Made by a program: the position numbers and the translations under genes
In this document: piece after piece, positions 42,861-49,727 of the stretch
Position numbering within the stretch: the first letter of the stretch is position 1
Layout of the letters: each line of letters starts with the position of its first letter
The notes under the pieces: model-generated
The model's database searches: none
What the model saw: only the letters and a program-made list of their open reading frames with translations
Told to the model about the DNA's origin: nothing
DNA from: Helicobacter mehlei
Lineage (GTDB): Bacteria > Campylobacterota > Campylobacteria > Campylobacterales > Helicobacteraceae
Reading direction: 5' to 3'
NCBI RefSeq assembly: GCF_003660265.1
Contig: NZ_QXQP01000011.1
Location: forward strand, 1-49,727
Length of the DNA stretch: 49,727 nt

Positions 42861-43256
42861 CTAAATATCAAACCCAAAGCCTGAATTGGGATCATCAGTG
42901 TGGCGGTGCCCAGCTTTATGAGGGTGGCGCGCACTCCCCCCATCTGAGATGGGGGCACAATGGTCCTTTTTATGGGTGTTGAGTGGATTATGGTAGGAAT
43001 TGCACAAATAAGACTGCCTGTAGTAGCTGATAGCCTCTTTTTTGTGCAAGTGGGCAAGGGGCGTGCTACCCTTAGAGCAACTCATATTGACCTCAACGGG
43101 TTCTTTGGAGAGAGAATCCATGAGCAAAGAACTAGGGGCTTTACCTGTCGTCTTGTTTTTTGGAGGGAGTGCCACAACACCTACCCCCAAGGAGCGTGCC
43201 AACTCTTGAAATGCTAAAACCTGTTCTTGTTTAAGATTTTGGACTAATAAATCCAT
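42861..43256 (-). CDS. Small histidine-rich protein of unknown function
   Basis: 131 residues from ATG 43256, which has AAGGAG five bases upstream. The N-terminal half is a short helix and a proline/lysine stretch (LPPKNKTTGKAP). The C-terminal half has many His and three Cys (HLHKKEA, SYLCNSYHNPLNTHKKDHC, HPHKAGHRHTDD), suggesting metal binding. Family not recognised. Confidence 0.6.
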   Translation of the reverse strand: MDLLVQNLKQEQVLAFQELARSLGVGVVALPPKNKTTGKAPSSLLMDSLSKEPVEVNMSCSKGSTPLAHLHKKEAISYYRQSYLCNSYHNPLNTHKKDHCAPISDGGSARHPHKAGHRHTDDPNSGFGFDI

Positions 43257-43377
43257 GAAAACTCCTTTATGGACTAGATTTCCCATTCCTTGACTAAAAT
43301 ATTACACTTTTAAAAATAATAAAATGGCAATGAAAAAAATCTATAGCAACTTCTCAAAGATACACCTATTTTCGTGG

Positions 43378-44505
43378 TTACAGACCGCCAAATACAGCCC
43401 CAATACTGCCCATATTACCCATTGCCTCAAAAAAGAAATCAAAGTTGGGTTTGCCCTTGATGAAGAATGCCCTTGCTTTTTTACGTCTTTGGGCTTGGAT
43501 AGAGAGGCGATTAGCATGCGCATTCTTGCCATAGAGGGCTAGGATTTTCTGGACAAAATCTAGCACCTCTAGGGAGGTGCTGGCATGCGCCATCAAGCCA
43601 TGTTGGAGCAAATAGCAATCGTGATAAAGCCAAAGCGAACGGGTGGAGATGGTGGGCAAGCCAAAATAACAACTCTCTAAATTCATCGTCCCCCCGCCCC
43701 CGACCATCACATCGCTATGAGCATACAAACTCAGTGCACTAAATTTTTGCTCCAAGACATAAACATTCTCCAAACCCTGAAAGGCTTGTTGGAGTGGGGC
43801 AGGATTGTAACGCGTAATCAGGGCAATATTCACATCTAGGGCATTGAGTGCCCGCACACTTTCATAGATGAGATTAGATCGCACACGCACATAGTGGGCT
43901 TGTTCCTCCTCACGCACCAAAATAGTCGGGCGGGTGGTTTTAAGCCCACAAACCTGCCTAAAATCGGGGGGCGATTCTTCTGTGTTGATCCAAAGCACTG
44001 GATCGATAAAGGGATAGGTTAGGACATTGTGTGCGCCAGCTTGCTGGTAGGCACTCTTGGGCACAACAAAGGGGGCAAAGATCACATCAGCTAAAGGGGC
44101 ACTGAGTTTGGCTAATTTGGTCGGTGCTAGTGATGCAAGGTTAGGCTCTTTAGGATCAAGCCCTAAGCTAGGCGTATCTAAAAAATAAGCGATAGGGATT
44201 TGCAAGGCAAAAGCACTTTGCACGGCTTCCACACTTGCGCCCACCACCAAGAGATCGGGGCGTTGATCTTTAAAAAGAGTCAAAAACCATTGGCTGCGTT
44301 TTAAACGCTCGTGGTATTTTTCCTCCAAGCTCTCCCCCCGCCCACCAAAGCACACATAGGGCAAGCCATAGAGATCTAAAAGCGCGCGTGTCTCTTGATA
44401 ATTGGGACTGCTCCTAGTGGTGATTAAAATCTCGCCGGGCAAAAGGGGGATGAGTTCTTTAAAAAATAAAACATATTTGGGATCAATGATGTCTAGCCAA
44501 ATCAT
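43378..44505 (-). CDS. DUF354 glycosyltransferase-like protein
   Basis: 375 residues with a GT-B/UDP-GlcNAc epimerase-like outline: MIWLDIIDPKYVLFFKELIP at the start, DLLVVGASVEAVQSAFAL in the first Rossmann half, and HSDVMVGGGGTMNLESCYFG in the second, the usual nucleotide-sugar binding loop. This is the DUF354 pattern. Substrate unknown; it may take part in surface sugar synthesis. ATG overlaps the mtnN stop (TAATG). Confidence 0.75.
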   Translation of the reverse strand: MIWLDIIDPKYVLFFKELIPLLPGEILITTRSSPNYQETRALLDLYGLPYVCFGGRGESLEEKYHERLKRSQWFLTLFKDQRPDLLVVGASVEAVQSAFALQIPIAYFLDTPSLGLDPKEPNLASLAPTKLAKLSAPLADVIFAPFVVPKSAYQQAGAHNVLTYPFIDPVLWINTEESPPDFRQVCGLKTTRPTILVREEEQAHYVRVRSNLIYESVRALNALDVNIALITRYNPAPLQQAFQGLENVYVLEQKFSALSLYAHSDVMVGGGGTMNLESCYFGLPTISTRSLWLYHDCYLLQHGLMAHASTSLEVLDFVQKILALYGKNAHANRLSIQAQRRKKARAFFIKGKPNFDFFFEAMGNMGSIGAVFGGL

Positions 44506-45203
44506 TAATCAGCAAGTCTGCCCAACATGTTAAAGACAAATTGCGCACTGATCTGTGCGCTTTGGTGCAAGAATTGATCAAAATCGCCCGGGGCTTCCCC
44601 GTTAGCCTTGTCGCTCACGCTCCTTAAGACACAAAAGGGGACATGGAAGGCATGGCAAACAAAAGCGACCGCTGCACCCTCCATTTCCACCACCGCCGCG
44701 CCAAAGTTTTGCGCCCATTCTTGTTTGCGCCCCGGATCGCTCACAAATTGATCGCAAGTGGCGATCACGCCCTCTTGGAGTGGGATACCCAAATTTTGGG
44801 CTGTCTGTCTAGCCAAATCATTTAATGTAGGGTCGCTGGTAATAAATACCGCACTCTCGGGGATAAAACCCAAAGGATGCCCAAATGCGCTCAAATCCAC
44901 ATCGGCTTGGCAAAGCTGGGTAGCCAAAAGCAGGTCATTGATATTCAAATGCGGTGCTAACCCACCAGCCACGCCACTAAAAATCAAGGCCTCAATGCCA
45001 TAGCGCAAAATCATCGTACTCGCTGTCAAGCTGGCATGCACCTTGCCAATCTTGCTGTAAGCCAAGATAATTTGGGAATTTTGGAAAGGGATGGTATAAA
45101 AAGTATTCCCCCCGACTTGTTCTGTTGTGTGGGCGGGGAACATCTCTAAAAAAGGTTCGATCTCCTCACGCATCGCCCCCATTACGCCGATTGTTTTAAA
45201 CAT
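44505..45203 (-). CDS. mtnN: 5'-methylthioadenosine/S-adenosylhomocysteine nucleosidase
   Basis: 232 residues. GAMREEIEPFLEM at the N-terminus, SGVAGGLAPHLNINDLLLA, and the catalytic region VVEMEGAAVAFVCHAF with Glu, then LRSVSDKANG with the catalytic Asp. In Helicobacter this enzyme (HP0089) also hydrolyses 6-amino-6-deoxyfutalosine for menaquinone synthesis. AAGGA precedes the ATG. Confidence 0.96.
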   Translation of the reverse strand: MFKTIGVMGAMREEIEPFLEMFPAHTTEQVGGNTFYTIPFQNSQIILAYSKIGKVHASLTASTMILRYGIEALIFSGVAGGLAPHLNINDLLLATQLCQADVDLSAFGHPLGFIPESAVFITSDPTLNDLARQTAQNLGIPLQEGVIATCDQFVSDPGRKQEWAQNFGAAVVEMEGAAVAFVCHAFHVPFCVLRSVSDKANGEAPGDFDQFLHQSAQISAQFVFNMLGRLAD

Positions 45204-45296
45204 GTTTATCCTTAATGATTTATTCTCTGTTTATTCTAGCATATTAAGCTTTCTCTTAGTGGCAAACGACTAGAATTGTACTTTGTGTGTCAAAAG

Positions 45297-45387
45297 GGAC
45301 AGGTGGGTGAGTTGGCTGAAACCACATCCCTGCTAAGGATGCGTAGCTGCAAGGTTACCGAGGGTTCGAATCCCTCCCTGTCCGCCA
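45297..45387 (+). tRNA. tRNA-Ser (GCU)
   Basis: 91 bases including CCA. Acceptor GGACAGG pairs with CCTGTCC. The anticodon loop in CATCCCTGCTAAGGATG gives GCU. A long variable arm (GTAGCTGCAAGGTTAC) marks it as class II. Confidence 0.96.
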
Positions 45388-45531
45388 CTTTGATTCCCCC
45401 TATATTATTCCTCTAAAGTCCAGATTCAGCACCATTGGAGTTCTTGCTTGTATTTTGGTGGAATCAAAATGAGAGAAGGGTTTTTGGTTATGCAACAAGC
45501 AACTTGGATTGTTAGTAACTAGGTAAAAGGA

Positions 45532-45607
45532 TGGTGGCTTGAGGCGGAATCGAACCACCGACACGAAGATTTTCAGTCTTCTGCTCTACCGACTGAGCTA
45601 TCAAGCC
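45532..45607 (-). tRNA. tRNA-Phe (GAA)
   Basis: 76 bases with encoded CCA. Acceptor GGCTTGA/TCAAGCC, anticodon arm AAGACTGAAAATCTT with GAA, T-arm GGTTCGATTCC. It lies between tRNA-Ser and xth, convergent with tRNA-Ser and divergent from xth. Confidence 0.96.
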
Positions 45608-45662
45608 TTGAAAACAAGAGCCAATTATACTACAAGGGTCTCTAAAATTTACTTAAAATCGT

Positions 45663-45668
45663 TATAAT
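45663..45668 (+). promoter_or_regulatory. -10 element for xth
   Basis: TATAAT directly upstream of xth. With start of transcription about 7 bases on, an ATG at 45679 would be nearly leaderless, which favours ATG 45691 preceded by AAGAGG. Confidence 0.55.
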
Positions 45669-45690
45669 AAATCCCAAAATGCAAGAGGCG

Positions 45691-46446
45691 ATGGTGTATT
45701 TAATTTCTTGGAATGTCAATGGTTTGCGTGCATGCATGCAAAAGGGTTTTAGAGAGTTTTTGGAACAGAGCGGGGCGGATATTTTCTGCGTGCAAGAAAC
45801 CAAGATGCACCCCGAGCAAGCTAATTTTATCTTTCAAGATTACACCTCTTTTTGGAATAGCGCACAGAAAAAGGGCTATAGTGGGGTCTTGACCTTGAGC
45901 AAAAACGCACCGATTAGCACCACTTATGGGATTGGTGTTGCCACACATGATCTAGAAGGGCGGGTTGTAACTTGCGAATATGCGGATTTTTATTTGGTGA
46001 ATGTGTATGTGCCCAACTCCCAAAGGGGCTTGTTGCGCCTTGATTACCGCTTAGAATGGGAGGAGGCTTTTAGGCAATTTTTGGCAGATTTGATGGGGCA
46101 TAAGGCGGTGGTGGTGTGTGGGGATTTGAATGTCGCCCATAAGGAGATTGATTTAAAAAACCCAGAGCGCAACCACCATAACGCCGGCTTTAGTCCTGAG
46201 GAACGCCATGCTTTCGACCGGCTTTTAGACTTGGGCTTGATTGACACCTACCGCCATTTTTACCCCAACCAACAAGGAATTTACACTTGGTGGAGCTATA
46301 TGAATGAGGCTAGGGCTAGGAATATCGGCTGGCGTATCGACTATTTTTTAGTTTCTCACACACTCCAAGAACAGCTCAAAGATGCCTTGATTTACCCACA
46401 CATCTTGGGGAGCGATCATTGTCCAGTAGGGCTTGAAATATTTTAA
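45691..46446 (+). CDS. xth: Exodeoxyribonuclease III (AP endonuclease)
   Basis: 251 residues from ATG 45691 (255 if ATG 45679 is used). ExoIII motifs in order: WNVNGLRA, FCVQETKM (metal Glu), LVNVYVPNSQRG, VVCGDLNVAHKEIDL (Asp/Asn), RIDYFLVS and the terminal GSDHCPVGLEIF with catalytic His. It cuts at abasic sites in base-excision repair. Confidence 0.95.
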   Translation: MVYLISWNVNGLRACMQKGFREFLEQSGADIFCVQETKMHPEQANFIFQDYTSFWNSAQKKGYSGVLTLSKNAPISTTYGIGVATHDLEGRVVTCEYADFYLVNVYVPNSQRGLLRLDYRLEWEEAFRQFLADLMGHKAVVVCGDLNVAHKEIDLKNPERNHHNAGFSPEERHAFDRLLDLGLIDTYRHFYPNQQGIYTWWSYMNEARARNIGWRIDYFLVSHTLQEQLKDALIYPHILGSDHCPVGLEIF

Positions 46447-46494
46447 AGATGGTTACTGCAGAGATGGAAATTGGCAAGCTGATAGATTACAGAG

Positions 46495-46995
46495 ATGGGC
46501 ATGAAAGCAAGAAAACCCTTTAGAGAGATTTTTAACTCCAAACAAAAAATACCCCCAGTCCCCTTGCCCTATTTTGATCACGCTAAGTCTTCTCTTTGTT
46601 TGGATTGTGTGGGGGCGTGCGTACCTGCTTGTCCGGAAAAAATCGTGATCAAGCCTGAGCAACACATACCTTACTTGGACACCCAACAAACGGGTTGTAC
46701 CTTTTGCCGGGCTTGCCAACAAGCATGCCAGTCGTGTGGAGGTGTGTTGCAGGAGACAAGGGGCGATCGAATCGAGGCATTTGCTTATTTGGATCGCCAG
46801 GCGTGTTTGAGTTACCAACGCGTGGTTTGTTTTGCGTGCAAAGATGCATGCCCCATAGATGCGATCCATCTTAGAGGGATGTTCGATCCGCATGTCCAAG
46901 AGTCATGTGTGGGCTGTGGCATGTGTGTGGGTGTGTGCCCAAGCAGTGCTATTTCACTCATTCCATTTCATGGAGGTTTAGATGAATATTTCTAG
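46495..46995 (+). CDS. napF: NapF-type ferredoxin protein
   Basis: 166 residues packed with cysteine motifs: CLDCVGACVPACP, CTFCRACQQACQSC, CFACKDACPIDAI and CVGCGMCVGVCP, enough for up to four 4Fe-4S clusters. It serves maturation or electron supply of periplasmic nitrate reductase NapA in the cytoplasm. Start ATG 46495; ATG 46501 is also possible. It overlaps napD by 14 bases. napA, G, H and B are not adjacent here; upstream is xth. Confidence 0.85.
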   Translation: MGMKARKPFREIFNSKQKIPPVPLPYFDHAKSSLCLDCVGACVPACPEKIVIKPEQHIPYLDTQQTGCTFCRACQQACQSCGGVLQETRGDRIEAFAYLDRQACLSYQRVVCFACKDACPIDAIHLRGMFDPHVQESCVGCGMCVGVCPSSAISLIPFHGGLDEYF

Positions 46996-47312
46996 CGTGA
47001 TTATCAAAGTGGATTTGGAGCACTTTGAGGATGTTTTAGAGGCACTTAGGCTGATTCCACATGTGGAAGTGCCTATTTTGATCAAAAAAGGGGATTGCGA
47101 TCGCTTTGATTGAAGCGCAGAGCGTACAGGAAGAATTGGGAGCCAATAGACAGATTGAAGCCACTCCGGGGGTGATTAGTGCCCATATGCATTATAGCTA
47201 CTCTGAAGATGACCCCCAAGCCCAAGAACTCCAAGAGATCGTCAAACAAATCGAGGGGGAGGATAATACACCCGTGCGCTATAGAGGCGATGTGCGCAAT
47301 TGGATGGACTAG
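46982..47312 (+). pseudogene. napD: NapD chaperone, frameshifted at A6G4
   Basis: NapD binds the Tat signal peptide of NapA. The first frame (ATG 46982, MNISSVIIKVDLEHFEDVLE) stops at 47113 after 43 codons. The rest lies in the next frame (LIEAQSVQEELGANRQIEAT, PGVISAHMHYSYSED), which contains the family's C-terminal core. Removing one base from the A6G4 run at 47084-47093 joins them as ...ILIKKGIAIALIEAQ..., giving about 109 residues. The second part alone has only a TTG start at 47106 and would lack the first strand. Error, decay or slippage are possible. Confidence 0.82.
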
Positions 47313-47851
47313 TTAGCTTTTCTGGTGTTTAACCACTGGGATTTGAGATCAAGGGCTGTTTGTAACGAGGCTTCTAGTTGGGTTAAAATACTCGTGATGG
47401 GGGTAAAATCAACACTCCCTTGTGGCGTATCCTTGATCCGTTTTTGCAAGGCGGTGGTGAGCTGGATAGCTTGATCAAAATCAATAGGGGCTTGGATCGC
47501 TTTTTTAAAGACCGACTCTATTTTGTCCTTGGTGTCCGTCTTGCCACCAGCAGTGTTACTGGGAGTGTTGTTTGGGTTAGGATTATTGGCGGACAGAAGT
47601 GCTTGGATTGTTTGCAAGTCTTGGTAGATTCCATTGAGTTCCTTAACTTGTGGGTAGGTCGCTCCCCTATCGATCGCCTTTTCTAGCATTGCATGGCTCA
47701 CAGTAACCAATTTTGTCGCTAATTCCGCACTCTTGGCTTGTTCGTTGGAAAGTGCTTGGATATCAATGGCGCGCAAAGGGGAAAGAGCCCAAAAAACCAA
47801 CACGATCCAAAACACAGAGCCTACTAGATGTTTGCAATACTGAAGTCTCAT
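47309..47851 (-). CDS. Secreted helical protein of unknown function
   Basis: 180 residues with a signal peptide (VFWIVLVFWALSPLRA, cleavage after RA). The mature part is helical with a flexible Asn/Pro/Thr/Gly linker (~90-105), so two small helical units are likely. AAGGA precedes the ATG. The stop shares bases with the convergent napD stop. Family not recognised. Confidence 0.7.
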   Translation of the reverse strand: MRLQYCKHLVGSVFWIVLVFWALSPLRAIDIQALSNEQAKSAELATKLVTVSHAMLEKAIDRGATYPQVKELNGIYQDLQTIQALLSANNPNPNNTPSNTAGGKTDTKDKIESVFKKAIQAPIDFDQAIQLTTALQKRIKDTPQGSVDFTPITSILTQLEASLQTALDLKSQWLNTRKAN

Positions 47852-47888
47852 CGCTTTTTATCCTTCTAGATTGTGATCGTTGGTAAAA

Positions 47889-48247
47889 TGGTGGAGCTGT
47901 GGGGAATCGAACCCCAGTCCAAAAACTACATCCATCCGTGGGCATCTACATGCTTAGAGAAGTTTTGGATTTTCTGGTCTTTCTAGCCCAACTCCTCAAG
48001 AACTTAAGAAAAACCCTAGCCCTAAGCTTACTTTAAAAACGGGCACTTTTTAAAGGCAACTGGCTAAAAATGATGGAACGCCCAGCCAACACCAGTCGAT
48101 TCGCCAAGCTTCCAGCTCCTTACGCTACTTTAGCGTAGTTAGGAGCGTAATTAGGATTATTTACGCTTATTGTTTGTGTCGTTTAACAAGAGACACTTGG
48201 CATGCAACCCACGCAACGCAATCTCTGTCGAAATCCTAGTCAGCCCC
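47889..48247 (-). ncRNA. ssrA: Transfer-messenger RNA
   Basis: About 359 bases. The 5' end GGGGCTGACTAGG with TTCGACAG pairs with the 3' end CAGCTCC-ACCA; the T-arm is GGGGTTCGATTCCCC. The tag frame reads VNNPNYAPNYAKVA then stop, preceded by Ala from the charged tmRNA. It rescues stalled ribosomes with SmpB and is essential in H. pylori. Confidence 0.95.
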
Positions 48248-48433
48248 ATTTAGCCATAAATAACCTAAAGGGATTCATTCTAGCACAAAATTCTTATAGT
48301 TTTTTTAAACTAACTAGGTTTTGCGCACATGCACAGGGACTTTTTTGCATCTCATGTATTTTACCCGTGCAAGCCTCTAGGCCAAAAACCAGCACAAGAG
48401 TCCCCAAACAATATCCTATTTTTATTGGCATAC

Positions 48434-49492
48434 TCATCCTTGGTGTGTTTGTCTGATGTCTATACTGGGTTCTGATAGGGTCTGAATCTTAAAAGAGGGT
48501 TTTTGACTCCAATGGCGGCTCTCTTGGGTTTCTGTGTTGTTAGAATCCACTAAACTTGTATGCTCCACACACCCTACACTCTGCAATAGCGCACTCTTGC
48601 TCAAAGTGGCCATAGAGATCATGTCTTGGAGTGTTCCTTGTGTGTGGAAGAGGGAATGGATAAAATGGGGGACTCTGCAGACCAGAAATAACACCAATAA
48701 CGAACTCACCACTAAGATCACAGATGATCCAATTGGGGCATGGGCATTGTCTAAATGCGTGGGGATGGTGCTGATTAGGGTTTGCACCACGTGGGCATTA
48801 TAAAAGGCAACTAAAAAGACAATGGGTTGGTAAAGGCTCAAGGCGGTGCATTTTTTAAGGTAGAGCCATAACATCGATCTGGTGGCAACAAAAAAGCCGA
48901 GGGGCAACATTAACGCCCCAAATGCCAGCCAAAGATAAATCTCAATAGAAACGATCAAGACAAGGACCAAAATCAAGGTTAAAAGCGCGCCTTGAGACAA
49001 AATGAGTGCGCCCATTAAAAGCATAGATGGATTGGCATTAGTCTGTTGGTGGGTGATCTCGGATAAAATCCAAACCAAAGTGTGGAAAGTTTGGTTGATG
49101 AGAAACTCTAGGCTAAGTTGCTGGGCGTCTAAGCCCAGTGTTTGGCCAGAAGCCTTTAAGCTTTCTTGTACCAATTCCATGAGACTATCAGAGGCATAAA
49201 AGATGGTTGTTTTTAGCCACGTATAAAAGGCTTGGGGGTGTTGCATGGCATAATTAAAAAGCACAAAAAAGCCGGCAAAACTAGCTAGACTAAAGAGAGT
49301 CCGCCACCTGAACATATCGGCATGTTGCACCCTTTGGTAAGCCCAGATCATCATAGCCAAGACCACTAAAGCGTTTGCCAGAAGTTGGAACTTGACCACT
49401 TGGAGCATTTGCAAGCCAATATGCTGGATCAAAGCGTGGGTGGGGTCCATAAAAAAATGCAAAACGCTTTGATAAAGCTCTGGTACCGACAA
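48434..49492 (-). CDS. VirB6/TrbL-like membrane protein
   Basis: 352 residues from TTG 49492 with AAAGG seven bases upstream. At least six hydrophobic segments occur (~31-50, ~65-82, ~160-190, ~190-215, ~225-245, ~263-285), with a Trp-rich central region (IEIYLWLAFGALMLPLGFFV) and a polar cytoplasmic C-terminus. This is the layout of VirB6/TrbL inner-membrane channel proteins of type IV secretion systems; it may be the ComB6 equivalent. The small divergent membrane ORF may belong to the same system. Confidence 0.7.
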   Translation of the reverse strand: MSVPELYQSVLHFFMDPTHALIQHIGLQMLQVVKFQLLANALVVLAMMIWAYQRVQHADMFRWRTLFSLASFAGFFVLFNYAMQHPQAFYTWLKTTIFYASDSLMELVQESLKASGQTLGLDAQQLSLEFLINQTFHTLVWILSEITHQQTNANPSMLLMGALILSQGALLTLILVLVLIVSIEIYLWLAFGALMLPLGFFVATRSMLWLYLKKCTALSLYQPIVFLVAFYNAHVVQTLISTIPTHLDNAHAPIGSSVILVVSSLLVLFLVCRVPHFIHSLFHTQGTLQDMISMATLSKSALLQSVGCVEHTSLVDSNNTETQESRHWSQKPSFKIQTLSEPSIDIRQTHQG

Positions 49493-49602
49493 ATCAAAAC
49501 CTTTGGCTTAAATGCTCCATTATAATGAAGTTTGCACCCAAAAACCATTAAGAAACACCGCTAAGTTGGACCTAATAGCAGAGTCTATATCTGAGATGCC
49601 TT

Positions 49603-49727
49603 TTGTCCCCTCCTGGTTATCTTGTCGTGCCTTTGATAATCTTTGTGTTGATCTGGGGAGCTTTGGCAATCCCCCTTGATTGGTTTTTATTCCTCATCCT
49701 CATTTTTGGGTTTGGGAGGGGGAGGGG
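49603..49727 (+). CDS. Partial small membrane ORF (runs off window)
   Basis: An open frame from TTG 49603 to the window end with about 41 codons, containing two close hydrophobic segments (VVPLIIFVLIWGALAIPL and WFLFLILIFGFG) followed by Gly/Arg. This resembles the two-helix start of a VirB3- or TrbD-like protein. A nearby ATG (49596) lies in another frame. It is too short to be sure it is a gene; low confidence. Confidence 0.3.
   Translation, partial: MSPPGYLVVPLIIFVLIWGALAIPLDWFLFLILIFGFGRGR

Noticed and set aside
43324-43542. 72-codon plus-strand ORF near the DUF354 end
   Set aside because: Most of it is antisense to DUF354, with no domain; the start lacks a convincing ribosome site.
47084-47090. 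AAAAAAG slippery site for programmed -1 frameshifting in napD
   Set aside because: The needed shift to join the two halves is +1 (skip one base), not -1, so the site does not explain the gene.
48202-48456. 84-codon plus-strand ORF over the tmRNA 5' end
   Set aside because: It overlaps the tmRNA and has no coding character.
1-49727. CRISPR array, insertion sequence or prophage
   Set aside because: I found no spaced repeat array, no transposase and no phage structural genes; short tandem repeats in tonB and before the GrpE-like gene are coding.

Overview
The window looks like chromosome from a gastric, non-pylori Helicobacter (Campylobacterota). Reasons: a groES with a His/Cys-rich metal-binding tail, a CheA-CheY fusion with cheW and cheV3, a Hof-type outer membrane protein, a dnaG/groES/groEL block, a miaB block that follows the H. 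pylori HP0268-HP0274 order as I remember it, and nap genes that H. pylori lacks. H. pylori locus numbers are from memory and are orientation aids, not search results.

Layout. 1-1934: 3' end of tonB, a small zinc-ribbon protein, and a protein with a C-terminal HEPN-like RxxxxH motif. 1970-10900 (minus): an eight-gene operon encoding a GrpE-like coiled-coil protein behind a poly-G tract, an Hsp70-like ATPase, an unknown protein, a WXG100 protein (HP0062-like), a WXG/LXG-like protein with an HNH (WHH-type) nuclease C-terminus, a SUKH immunity protein, a small helical protein and an FtsK/EssC-type ATPase. It reads as a type VII-like toxin export or delivery system in a Gram-negative bacterium with its own Hsp70/exchange-factor pair. 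This is the main discovery candidate. 11065-14074: outer membrane protein, ABC transporter and a small secreted protein. 14273-24072: two chemoreceptors, PBP1A, cheW, cheAY and cheV3. 24189-26595: dnaQ, rpe, a CAU tRNA and rodA. 26646-31791: TauE/SafE permease; then a minus-strand dnaG-led operon ending in an orphan VirB8-like gene. 31928-34057: heat-shock promoter with a CIRCE-like operator, groES and groEL. 34105-35906: adenine methyltransferase, probable GIY-YIG restriction enzyme and a tiny membrane protein. 36107-42796: degenerate TrpC-like protein, TPR protein, cysteine-cluster protein, a PilM-N-O-like trio, an acyltransferase, miaB and an HP0268 homologue. 42861-45203: unknown protein, DUF354, mtnN. 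45297-48247: tRNA-Ser, tRNA-Phe, xth, napF, napD, a secreted helical protein and tmRNA. 48434-49727: a VirB6/TrbL-like membrane protein and the start of a small divergent membrane ORF.

Several genes carry single-base disruptions, mostly at short homopolymers: the FtsK-like gene (probably twice), the nuclease toxin, dnaQ and napD. The GrpE-like gene is out of frame at a G9 tract. The G9 case looks like true phase variation, the long-known Helicobacter mechanism. The others may be real decay, switching, or homopolymer errors in the assembly; the sequence alone cannot decide.

No stretch over about 300 bases lacks a gene. The larger gaps (10901-11064, 14075-14272, 31792-32004, 35907-36106, 48248-48433, 49493-49602) hold the promoters and hairpins listed, or nothing I can identify.
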